In this document: one piece after another, positions 32,682-39,192 of the stretch | How the letters are laid out: each line of letters opens with the position of its first letter | How positions within the stretch are numbered: the first letter of the stretch is position 1 | Assembly (NCBI RefSeq): GCF_024703995.1 | Contig: NZ_JAMXQV010000015.1 | Location: 1 to 64,000 of the forward strand | Direction of reading: 5' to 3' | DNA: 64,000 bases | Source: Amycolatopsis iheyensis | GTDB lineage: Bacteria > Actinomycetota > Actinomycetes > Mycobacteriales > Pseudonocardiaceae | Notes under the pieces: generated by a model | Told to the model about the DNA's origin: nothing | Database searches by the model: none | The model's input: the letters and a program-made list of their open reading frames with translations, nothing else | Program-made: the position numbers and the translations under genes

Positions 32682-33578
32682 ATGTTCTGGCGTCCCGCGT
32701 TCGAAGTCGACCTGGGCCGGGTCCTGGGTCCGCTGAAGCGCGGGCGCGGGTCGCTCAACATCCTCACCGACGAGCGCGGCATCACCTGGCTCGCCTCGAA
32801 CACCCCGGACGGCCCGGGCACGCTGGCGCTGCGCAAGCTGTCCGACGGCCGGATCGAGGCGGCGGCCTGGGGCGAGGGCAAGGACCGGCTGCTCACCGGC
32901 GTCCCGGCACTGCTCGGCGCGGACGACGACGACACGGAGTTCGTCGCGCACCACGACGTCGTCGCGCGGGCGCGGCGGGAGAACCCGGGGCTGCGGCTGG
33001 GTGCGACGGGTGTCGTGTGGGACTGGCTGGTGCTGGCGGTGCTGGAGCAGAAGGTGACCGGCAAGGAGGCCATCCGGTCGTGGGCCGAGCTGTGCCGCCG
33101 CTTCGGCGAGCCGGCACCCGGGCCCGGGCCGGAGCGGCTGCGCGTGCCGCCGACGCCGGTGGCGCTGCGGTCGCTGCCGGACTGGCACTGGCACCGCGCG
33201 GGCGTGGACATCAAGCGCCGCACGGCATTGCTGAACGCGGCGCGCGTGGCCGGGCACCTGGAGCGCGCGGTGGAGCTGCGCGGGCTGGCGGGCCGGCACC
33301 TGCTGCGCAACGTCCCGGGCATCGGGGTGTGGACGGCGGCGGAGATCGCGCAGCGGGCGTGGGGCGACCCGGACGCGGTGAGCTTCGGCGACTACAACAT
33401 CCCGTCGATGGTCGGGAACGCCTTGCTGGGCACGAAACTCGACGACGCCGGGATGGCCGAGCTGCTGACGCCGTACGCGCCGCAGCGCCAGCGTGCGGTG
33501 CGGTACCTCGAGGCGGCCGGCCATCGGCGGCCGCGGTTCGGGCCGCGGATCGAGCTGCGTGACTATCGCGCGATGTGA
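32682..33578 (+). CDS. DNA-3-methyladenine glycosylase, HhH-GPD superfamily (AlkA-like)
   Basis: 298 aa, ATG 4 nt after the upstream stop. The N-terminal beta domain precedes the glycosylase core. LVLAVLEQKVTGKEAIRSWA matches the conserved Q-K/V-T helix; LLRNVPGIGVWTAAEIAQRA is the helix-hairpin-helix; the catalytic aspartate is in DAVSFGDYNIPSMVGNALLG. Base-excision repair of alkylated purines. Its last 54 nt are duplicated downstream at 33604-33657. Co-transcribed with the nucleotidyltransferase by spacing, though functionally unrelated. Confidence 0.88.
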   Translation: MFWRPAFEVDLGRVLGPLKRGRGSLNILTDERGITWLASNTPDGPGTLALRKLSDGRIEAAAWGEGKDRLLTGVPALLGADDDDTEFVAHHDVVARARRENPGLRLGATGVVWDWLVLAVLEQKVTGKEAIRSWAELCRRFGEPAPGPGPERLRVPPTPVALRSLPDWHWHRAGVDIKRRTALLNAARVAGHLERAVELRGLAGRHLLRNVPGIGVWTAAEIAQRAWGDPDAVSFGDYNIPSMVGNALLGTKLDDAGMAELLTPYAPQRQRAVRYLEAAGHRRPRFGPRIELRDYRAM

Positions 33579-33603
33579 GGAGTCGGCGGGTTGGCCTGGT
33601 ATG

Positions 33604-33657
33604 GGCGGCCGCGGTTCGGGCCGCGGGTCGAGCTGCGTGACCACCGCGCGATGTGAG
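33604..33657 (+). repeat. duplicated 3' end of the DNA glycosylase gene
   Basis: 54 nt matching 33526-33579 with three substitutions, offset 78 bp. The copy still reads RPRFGPRVELRDHRAM and stop. The 24 bp between the copies hold nothing recognisable. It is a 3'-end duplication scar. Confidence 0.8.
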
Positions 33658-33804
33658 CCGCTTCCCGGTCGGCTGCCGGAGCCGCTTCGCGCTGCCCGGG
33701 TGGCGTGGCCGCTCGCCTCTCCTTCCCGGGCCACTGCCCCAGAACGCCGCGAAGGGCACATCCAGGGCGCTCAAGCCCACCAAGGTGCCCTGCCAGACCT
33801 CCGG
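33658..33804. other. intergenic remnant, no gene seen
   Basis: GC-rich sequence between the duplicated glycosylase end and the stop of the small membrane protein gene. No convincing ORF. Fragments such as GGCACATCCAGGGCGC...AAGGTGCCCTGCC could form a weak stem for termination from either side. Confidence 0.3.
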
Positions 33805-34089
33805 CTACTGCTGCGGGGGATAGCCACCCTGCTGCGGCGGATACGGCTGCTGCGGCGGGTACCCAGGCTGCTGCTGCGCGGGATAGCCCTGTTGCGCCGG
33901 ATAGCCCTGCTGCGGCGGATACCCGGCCTGCTGACCGGGGTACCCCGGCTGCTGCGGCGGGTAGCCCGGGTACTGCTGCGGGTACGGCGGCTGCTTCGGC
34001 TTGGCGGCGTGGATGATCACCGCCACCACCGCTCCGATGCCCGCCAGGAGCACCAGCAGGATCAGCAGCATCAGCACGCTCATGCTCAC
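33805..34089 (-). CDS. small membrane protein with Pro/Tyr/Gln-rich tail
   Basis: 94 aa. Nearly the whole N-terminus is one transmembrane helix (MSMSVLMLLILLVLLAGIGA, then VVAVIIHAA); after a KPKQ stop-transfer comes a tail of YPPQQ/YPAQQ repeats (about ten). The ATG overlaps the stop of the GntR gene (ATGA), so it is translationally coupled. Such PYQ-rich tails occur in actinobacterial membrane proteins and may mediate clustering or wall contact; no enzymatic domain. It resembles the first gene of the same operon in design. Confidence 0.75.
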   Translation of the reverse strand: MSMSVLMLLILLVLLAGIGAVVAVIIHAAKPKQPPYPQQYPGYPPQQPGYPGQQAGYPPQQGYPAQQGYPAQQQPGYPPQQPYPPQQGGYPPQQ

Positions 34090-34448
34090 CCTTTCCCTTC
34101 GTCGAGTGCGGCGCGGACGATGGACAGCGCCTCCGCGTCCGCCAGCCCCAGTTTGCGGGTGAGCGCAGCGTATTCGGCCGCGGCCTGCTGGGCGCGGCGG
34201 CGGCTCTGGTCACCCGACGCCGCCACGAAACTGCCCGCCCGGCCGCGGGTTTCGATCAGCCCCGCCTCTTCGAGCTCGCGGTACGCGCGGGCGACCGTGT
34301 TCGGCGCGATGCCCAGGTCGGCCGCGAGCTGCCGGACCGTGGGCAGCTTCGCGCCGACCGGGAGGCTCCGGTCGTTGATGCGCGTGGCGAACCCCGACCG
34401 CACCTGCTCGTACGGCGGGACCGGCGAACCGCTGTCGAAGGGGATCAC
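34086..34448 (-). CDS. GntR family regulator, YtrA subfamily
   Basis: 120 aa. Opens MIPFDSGSPVPPYEQVRSGF, the usual GntR beginning, with winged-helix core LPVGAKLPTVRQLAADLGIA and NTVARAYRELEEAGLIETRG. After the wing only about 45 residues remain (RRRAQQAAAEYAALTRKLGL...), the short dimerisation helices typical of the YtrA group, with no effector domain. YtrA regulators usually repress an adjacent transporter operon from an inverted repeat. Here it is sandwiched, with overlapping start/stop codons, between two small membrane proteins. Confidence 0.9.
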   Translation of the reverse strand: MIPFDSGSPVPPYEQVRSGFATRINDRSLPVGAKLPTVRQLAADLGIAPNTVARAYRELEEAGLIETRGRAGSFVAASGDQSRRRAQQAAAEYAALTRKLGLADAEALSIVRAALDEGKG

Positions 34449-34834
34449 CAGCTCTGCGGACCCGCTCCCGGACCCGGCGGCCGCTGCCCGTACGGCCCCT
34501 GCGGCGCGTACTGCTGCGGCATCGGCTGCGACGGCGGATACCCCTGCTGTGGCGGGAATCCTTGCTGCTGCGGCGCGAAGCCCTGCTGCGGCGGGTACGG
34601 CTGCTGCGGACCCGGCGGCGGGAAGTGCTGCGCCGGCGGGAAGTTCGCCTGCGGGAACTGCCCGCCGTTCTTCATCGCCTCCTCGCGGCGCATCTTCGAC
34701 ACCCGGACGATCACCGCGATGACGAACACGATGATGCCCAGGACGATGATGCCGAGCACGATGTAGCCGAACACGCCGGTGTCACCGCCGCCGCCGGAGT
34801 GGTAGTGCACCCGCTCGGGGAACTGCGTGGCCAT
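34445..34834 (-). CDS. small membrane protein with Pro/Gln-rich tail, first gene of the GntR operon
   Basis: 129 aa from ATG 34834, with GGAGGGAGGACC upstream (a longer frame starts upstream but lacks a ribosome site). Short N-terminus with FPERVHYHSGGGGDTG, one long helix (VFGYIVLGIIVLGIIVFVIA), basic stop-transfer (RVSKMRREEAMKNG), then a tail of FPPQQ/YPPQQ-type repeats. Its stop overlaps the gntR ATG. Paired with the downstream 94-aa protein; the two could form a complex. Function unknown. Confidence 0.75.
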   Translation of the reverse strand: MATQFPERVHYHSGGGGDTGVFGYIVLGIIVLGIIVFVIAVIVRVSKMRREEAMKNGGQFPQANFPPAQHFPPPGPQQPYPPQQGFAPQQQGFPPQQGYPPSQPMPQQYAPQGPYGQRPPGPGAGPQSW

Positions 34835-34859
34835 GGTGGTCCTCCCTCCGGACCCCAGG

Positions 34860-35405
34860 CTAGTGCCCGGCACCGACCGGAACGGCCGCTTTCACCAGAT
34901 CGGCGAGATCTTCCGACCCCGCCGGGAGCGCGTCCACCGGCCACCAGCGCAGGTCGTCGGACTCCTCGCTGCGCACCGGCGAAGCACCCGCCGGCGCGTG
35001 GACCGCGTACCGGACGTCGAAGTGCCGCGTCGGCACCCCGAGCGAGCACGTGATCGGGTGGACGTCCAGGTGCACCGGCGCCGCCCCGATCCGCAGCCCG
35101 CTCATCCCGGACTCCTCGGTCGCCTCCCGCAGCGCGGCCTCGGCCAGCGAGCCGTCGGCCGGTTCGCAGTGCCCGCCCAGCTGCAGCCACCGCCCGACGC
35201 GCGGGTGCAGCGTCAGCAGCACGCGCGTCCCGGTGTGGTCCAGGACCACCGCCGACGCCGTGAGGTGCCCGGCCGCGCACGAACGCTGACACGAGTCCTC
35301 ACGTGCGGCGAGGAACCCGAGGAACGCCTGCCGCAACGACTCCTGGGCCGCGAGAGCGGGCCGCCACGCCTCGAGCGTGGCGACCGCGTTCGAGTGCAGG
35401 CTCAC
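34860..35405 (-). CDS. Nudix hydrolase
   Basis: 181 aa from GTG 35405, whose GTGA overlaps the fbiB stop. The Nudix box is complete: GGHCEPADGSLAEAALREAT then EESGM, with glutamates placed for Mg2+. An N-terminal helical extension precedes HLTASAVVLDHTGTRVLLTL. It hydrolyses an X-linked nucleoside diphosphate of unknown identity. As last gene of a coupled F420 operon it may act on a nucleotide intermediate or simply ride along; an adjacent Nudix gene is common in actinobacteria. Confidence 0.9.
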   Translation of the reverse strand: MSLHSNAVATLEAWRPALAAQESLRQAFLGFLAAREDSCQRSCAAGHLTASAVVLDHTGTRVLLTLHPRVGRWLQLGGHCEPADGSLAEAALREATEESGMSGLRIGAAPVHLDVHPITCSLGVPTRHFDVRYAVHAPAGASPVRSEESDDLRWWPVDALPAGSEDLADLVKAAVPVGAGH

Positions 35406-36739
35406 CGCTCCAGCAGCCCGTCGCCGGGGGTGACCGGCCCGCGCGGGCCCGGGTCCGTCAGCGGGACGCCGATCGCGACCGAACCCAGCGGCTGCCAGCG
35501 TTCGTCGAGGCCGAGGACCTCGCGCACGAGCGGCGCGGCGAAGATCGTCGACCCGATCCAGCACGAGCCGAGGCCTTCGGCCGCCAGCGCGACGAGCAGC
35601 CCCTGCACCGCGGCGCCGCCGGCGACGGTGAACATCGTCTTCTCGCAGTCGTTGCGCCGGTCGTCGCGGTAGGTGTGCGCGCCGTCCGGGACCAGGAACG
35701 GGATGACGACTTCCGGGGCCCGGTAAAGGATGTCGCCGCGGCTGAGCCGCTTCGCGATCTGCTCCTCGGTGAACTCGTCCCCGGAAAGGTCGGCCCGCCA
35801 GGACTCGCGCATCGCGTCGAGCAGCTTCTCGCGGGTGCCGGCGTCGCGCAGCCAGACGAACCGCACCGGGTGCGTGTGGTGCGGCGCGGGCGCGGTCAGC
35901 GCGGACGCCACGGCGCGGCGCATCGCGGCCGGGTCCACCGGCTCGTCGGCGAACTGCCGCACCGACCGCCGGGCCGGCACGGCCGCGCGCCGGCCCTGCG
36001 TGATGGCCTCGTTCGTGCCCAGCCGGAAGAGGTCCTCCTCCAGCGGACGGACCAGGTCCCGCGCCGTCGAGCCGTCGTCTTCGAGGAAGAGCCCGCGCAC
36101 GACGGCGACCGGGGTGCCGCCGAGCTTGCCCTTGACCAGGTCGGCGGCCGCGGCCAGCTCGTCGGCGACCGCGACCTCGGTGACGGCCAGCTCGTTGCCC
36201 TGCCCGTCGACCTCGCCGCGGTAGGCGTGCAGCACGCGCAGCCCGGACGAACCGATCGCAGCGTCGGTCTGCCCGACCCGCCACGCGCGGCCCATGGTGT
36301 CGGTGACGATCACCGCGACCTCGACGCCGAGCCGCTCGCGCAGCCCGTTGCGCAGCGCCAGCGCCGACGCGTCCGGGTCCGCCGGCAGCAGCGCGACCTC
36401 GTCGCCTTCGACGTTGGACGCGTCGATGCCCGACGCCGCCTGCACGATCCCCAGGTGGTTCTGCGTGATCACGGTGCGCGCGATCCGCGCGACCACCCGG
36501 ATCGCCTCGCGCTCGACGAGCTTGCGGCGTTCGGTGTCGCGGGCCTCGGGGTCGGCGGGCACCTTGACGAGCCTGCCCTCGGCCTTGGACACGATCTTGC
36601 TGGTCACGACCAGGACGTCACCCGAGCGCAGCCAGGGCGCGGCCGTCACGATCGCGCCGGTCAGGTCGTCGCCGGGACGGAACTCCGGCAGCCCGGTGAC
36701 GGGCAGGATCTCCAGCTTGGCGGAGGCGTGGTCAGGCAA
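35402..36739 (-). CDS. fbiB: coenzyme F420:L-glutamate ligase, bifunctional (FbiB)
   Basis: 445 aa from TTG 36739, chosen because GGAG lies 7 nt upstream and the protein then matches the M. tuberculosis length (448 aa); ATG 36796 is possible but overlaps fbiA by 65 nt. The N-terminal CofE domain (about 1-245) adds gamma-glutamates: LVVTSKIVSKAEGRLVKV, GIDASNVEGDEVALLP, VIVTDTMGRAWRVGQTDAAI. The C-terminal FMN/nitroreductase-like domain (about 260-430) has RRSVRQFADEPVDPAAMRRA and AVQGLLVALAAEGLGSCWIG. It completes F420-n polyglutamylation. Coupled to fbiA and the Nudix gene. Confidence 0.93.
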   Translation of the reverse strand: MPDHASAKLEILPVTGLPEFRPGDDLTGAIVTAAPWLRSGDVLVVTSKIVSKAEGRLVKVPADPEARDTERRKLVEREAIRVVARIARTVITQNHLGIVQAASGIDASNVEGDEVALLPADPDASALALRNGLRERLGVEVAVIVTDTMGRAWRVGQTDAAIGSSGLRVLHAYRGEVDGQGNELAVTEVAVADELAAAADLVKGKLGGTPVAVVRGLFLEDDGSTARDLVRPLEEDLFRLGTNEAITQGRRAAVPARRSVRQFADEPVDPAAMRRAVASALTAPAPHHTHPVRFVWLRDAGTREKLLDAMRESWRADLSGDEFTEEQIAKRLSRGDILYRAPEVVIPFLVPDGAHTYRDDRRNDCEKTMFTVAGGAAVQGLLVALAAEGLGSCWIGSTIFAAPLVREVLGLDERWQPLGSVAIGVPLTDPGPRGPVTPGDGLLER

Positions 36740-37721
36740 CGGGGGCTCCAGCGAGTTCGAGGGCGGCCCTGGCCATCGCCGCGGTCGCGTCCACATCGGA
36801 CATCAGCAGCGGCACGTCGCGGACGGTCACGCCCGGCACGTCGGCCGTCTCGCCTTCGGCGATCAGCCAGCCGTCGAGGACGCCACCGTCCTTGCGCGAG
36901 CCGTAGTGCCGGCCCACCGCCTCGGCCGACGTCTCGACGCCGATCGCGGTCAGGCACGCGTCGGCCATGCCGCGCAGCGCCTTGCCGCCGATGATCGGGG
37001 ACACCCCGACGACCCCGGCCGACGTCTTGCGCAGCGCGTCCCGGATCCCCGGCACGCCCAGCGTCGTGCCCACCGACACCACCGGGTTCGACGGCGCGAA
37101 CAGCACGGCGTCGGCTTCCTTGATGGCGTCGAGCACGCCCGGCGCGGGCTTGGCCTCGTCGTTGCCGACCGCGACGATCGAGTGCGCCTTCGGCTCGGCG
37201 CGGTAGCGCACCCACCACTCCTGGAAGTGGACGGCCTTCTGCTGGCCGTCCTGCTCCGGGTCGTCGATGACGACGTGCGTCTCGACCCGGTCGTCGGACA
37301 TCGGCAGCAGCCGGACGCCCGGCTGCCAGCGGTCGCAGAGGGCCTCCGTGACCGCCGAGAGCGGGTAGCCGGCACGCAGCATCCGCGACCGGATCAGGTG
37401 GGTGGCGATGTCCTTGTCACCGAGGCCGAACCAGCTCGGCTCGGCGCCGTAGGCCGCCAGCTCCTCCTTGACCACCCAGGTCTCGCCCGAGTGCCCCCAG
37501 CCGCGTTCTTTGTCGATCCCGCCGCCGAGGGTGTACATGCAGGTGTCCAGGTCGGGACAGATCCGGAGGCCGTGCATCCAGACGTCGTCGCCGGTGTTGA
37601 CCAGCGCCGTCACCTCGTGCTCCGACTCCCCGGAACCTTCCGCCGGCAGCCCCAGGGCCGCCTTGACACCCAGCAGGAAGCGGGCCCCGCCCACTCCGCC
37701 GACCAATACCACGATCTTCAC
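36732..37721 (-). CDS. fbiA: F420 precursor 2-phospho-L-lactate/phosphoenolpyruvate transferase (FbiA/CofD)
   Basis: 329 aa from GTG 37721 (MKIVVLVGGVGGARFLLGVK), overlapping the GNAT stop as GTGA, with AGGA upstream. It transfers the lactyl or enolpyruvyl phospho moiety from the guanosine-diphospho precursor to Fo. Motifs: VGGVGGARFL, LVNTGDDVWMHGLRICPDLD, ERGWGHSGETWVVKEELAAY, WFGLGDKDIATHLIRS, FAPSNPVVSVGTTLGVPGIR. fbiB follows with overlap. Orthologous to Rv3261 by order and sequence. Confidence 0.95.
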   Translation of the reverse strand: MKIVVLVGGVGGARFLLGVKAALGLPAEGSGESEHEVTALVNTGDDVWMHGLRICPDLDTCMYTLGGGIDKERGWGHSGETWVVKEELAAYGAEPSWFGLGDKDIATHLIRSRMLRAGYPLSAVTEALCDRWQPGVRLLPMSDDRVETHVVIDDPEQDGQQKAVHFQEWWVRYRAEPKAHSIVAVGNDEAKPAPGVLDAIKEADAVLFAPSNPVVSVGTTLGVPGIRDALRKTSAGVVGVSPIIGGKALRGMADACLTAIGVETSAEAVGRHYGSRKDGGVLDGWLIAEGETADVPGVTVRDVPLLMSDVDATAAMARAALELAGAPVA

Positions 37722-38509
37722 GACGTCGAATCCTCGCACGAGCCGGGTGCGGGCACCCAGTACCGGTATCTGTGGTGCGGGGCGTAGCCGAGCCCCGCGT
37801 AGAGCGCGAGCGCGCCCGAGTTCCCCTCCGCCACCTGCAACACCGCCTGCCCCGCGCCGTGTTCCGCGCCCCAGGCGTGCAGGCCGCCCATCAGCGCGGA
37901 CGCGAGCCCGCGGCGGCGGAAGTCCGGGCTCACTTCGAGCCGCCCGACGTGCAGCCAGCCGTCGACCAGGGCACCTCGGACCACGCCGGCGGTGACGCCG
38001 TCGAGCGTCGCGACCCCATACCCGACCTTCCCACCGGTCAGCACGCTGCGCGCGGCCGGGGAGTCCTCACCGGCCCCCAGCGTCAACTCCCACCACCCGG
38101 GCGTCGGCTCGTCCGCCACTTTCATGACGAAAGTTGCGTCTCGGCGGCCGGAGGCGTCACTTTCGTAGGGAAAGTGCCGCTTGGGCGGAAGCGGGGTGGT
38201 GAGGACTACCACCTCGTGGCCGCGGTGGTGGCGCTTCGCCTCGACCCAGCCTTCGGCGGCGATCGCGTGCTCGTTCGGGCTGTCGCGGAGCACCTGCGCC
38301 ATCGGTGGGATCCCCCGATCGTGGGCGAAGTCACACACCGTGCGCAGCGCCTCGGGGACCGGGCGGCCGGGGTCCCCGACTGCGAGGACGCTGTTCGCCC
38401 GCCCCGTGAAGCCGTCCGCCCAGCGCAGGCGCCACTCACCCAGGGGATCCTCCACCAGGGGTGGCCATGCTTTGCTGCAGGCGATTTCGAGCGTCTCCGG
38501 TGCGTTCAC
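37718..38509 (-). CDS. GNAT family N-acetyltransferase containing a repeat-derived insertion
   Basis: 263 aa from GTG 38509. The C-terminal GNAT domain (about 160-252) has LHVGRLEVSPDFRRRGLASA (acetyl-CoA loop RRRGLAS), AWGAEHGAGQAVLQVAEGN and ALALYAGLGYAPHHRYRYWV. An N-terminal half (about 1-108) resembles a second, decayed GNAT fold. Between them residues about 110-131 (KRHFPYESDASGRRDATFVM) are encoded by two copies of the hairpin repeat found elsewhere between genes, in frame. Leads the fbiA-fbiB-Nudix operon. A CACAAT 6 nt before the GTG may be a leaderless -10. Confidence 0.85.
   Translation of the reverse strand: MNAPETLEIACSKAWPPLVEDPLGEWRLRWADGFTGRANSVLAVGDPGRPVPEALRTVCDFAHDRGIPPMAQVLRDSPNEHAIAAEGWVEAKRHHRGHEVVVLTTPLPPKRHFPYESDASGRRDATFVMKVADEPTPGWWELTLGAGEDSPAARSVLTGGKVGYGVATLDGVTAGVVRGALVDGWLHVGRLEVSPDFRRRGLASALMGGLHAWGAEHGAGQAVLQVAEGNSGALALYAGLGYAPHHRYRYWVPAPGSCEDSTS
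38115..38181. repeat. intragenic copy of the GGCACTTTC hairpin pair
   Basis: Two hairpins inside the GNAT gene: 38155-38181 (CACTTTC/GAAAGTG, loop GTAGG) and 38118-38134 (ACTTTC/GAAAGT, loop ATGAC), centres 41 bp apart. On the minus strand a 23-nt stretch of the first (38158-38180) is identical to plus-strand 16950-16972. Confidence 0.85.
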
Positions 38510-38568
38510 CGCTAGATTGTGACTGAGGCGGCGGAAGTCGCGGAGCGGATATTCCCGAGGAGGTGGCC

Positions 38569-38742
38569 GTGGGCATCCAGCGCAAGGACGAGCGGCACAA
38601 CGAGAAGCTCGTCGACGAGATCTCCGAGGGGTTCAACCGGGCGGTGGGCGACAAGAAAGCCGAGGAGGACGCGCCCAAACCGCGTTTCGTCATCACCGGT
38701 GACGCCCGGGCGACCCCGCCCCCGCGCCGCCGGGAACGGTGA
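38569..38742 (+). CDS. small conserved charged protein
   Basis: 57 aa from GTG 38569, with a strong GAGGAGGTGG ribosome site. It reads MGIQRKDERHNEKLVDEISE, then GFNRAVGDKKAEEDAPKPRF, VITGDARATPPPRRRER. Highly charged, no hydrophobic segment. The good ribosome site and GC-biased third positions support real coding; another frame across the same region gives only Ser/Thr/Arg-rich noise. It is divergent from the GNAT gene and upstream of fdxA. Function unknown. Confidence 0.65.
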   Translation: MGIQRKDERHNEKLVDEISEGFNRAVGDKKAEEDAPKPRFVITGDARATPPPRRRER

Positions 38743-38748
38743 GCAGCG

Positions 38749-38767
38749 GCCATACCCCTGGTATGGC
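38749..38767. promoter_or_regulatory. inverted repeat GCCATACC-CCT-GGTATGGC
   Basis: Perfect 8-bp arms with a 3-bp centre, 7 nt after the small gene's stop. It may be a weak terminator, or an operator for fdxA (105 bp upstream of its start). Confidence 0.5.
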
Positions 38768-38831
38768 TAAGGGTTGCCTCACCAACCGATCGGGTGCCGA
38801 TGCCGCGTAATGTCGGCACGGACTGGCTGTT

Positions 38832-38850
38832 TGCAGAGACTGTCTCTGCA
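38832..38850. promoter_or_regulatory. 19-bp palindrome upstream of fdxA
   Basis: TGCAGAGACTGTCTCTGCA is a perfect palindrome (9-bp arms, 1-bp centre) ending 21 bp before the fdxA GTG. Such symmetry is typical of a repressor operator. The adjacent GCAGAGAAAAAGCAGGAG contains a further half-site followed by the ribosome site. Confidence 0.65.
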
Positions 38851-38871
38851 GAGAAAAAGCAGGAGTGCGCA

Positions 38872-39192
38872 GTGACCTACGTGATCGCCGAGCCCTGCGT
38901 CGACGTGCTCGACAAGGCGTGTATCGACGAGTGCCCCGTGGACTGCATCTACGAGGGCGAGCGGATGCTGTACATCCACCCGGACGAGTGCGTCGACTGC
39001 GGCGCCTGCGAGCCGGTCTGCCCGGTCGAGGCGATCTACTACGAGGACGACGTCCCGGACAACTGGTCGGACTACACCAAGGCCAACGTCGACTTCTTCG
39101 ACGAGCTGGGCTCGCCCGGCGGCGCCTCCAAGGTGGGCAAGACCGCGCACGACCCGGGGTTCATCAAGGCGCTGCCCCCGCAGGGCGAATGA
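38872..39192 (+). CDS. fdxA: 7Fe ferredoxin
   Basis: 106 aa from GTG 38872 with AGGAG upstream (the longer frame from 38794 runs through the palindrome). Typical actinobacterial seven-iron ferredoxin: first cluster region with CVDVLDKACIDECPVDCIYE (Cys for [3Fe-4S]), second CVDCGACEPVCPVEAIYYED (CxxCxxCxxxCP for [4Fe-4S]), and the C-terminal acidic/aromatic tail NWSDYTKANVDFFDELGSPG. Electron carrier for cytoplasmic redox enzymes. dapC overlaps its stop (ATGA), as in M. tuberculosis Rv1177-Rv1178. Confidence 0.96.
   Translation: MTYVIAEPCVDVLDKACIDECPVDCIYEGERMLYIHPDECVDCGACEPVCPVEAIYYEDDVPDNWSDYTKANVDFFDELGSPGGASKVGKTAHDPGFIKALPPQGE

Noticed and set aside
30993..33761. 922-aa minus-strand frame
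   Set aside because: Only its last 154 codons look real; the rest is antisense to the nucleotidyltransferase and DNA glycosylase.
33805..34030. DNA tandem repeat as a separate element
   Set aside because: The periodicity is the YPPQQ coding repeat of the small membrane protein.
38519..38770. 83-aa frame opening MTEAAEV
   Set aside because: Ser/Thr/Arg-rich composition; a neighbouring frame from GTG 38569 with a strong ribosome site is the likely gene.
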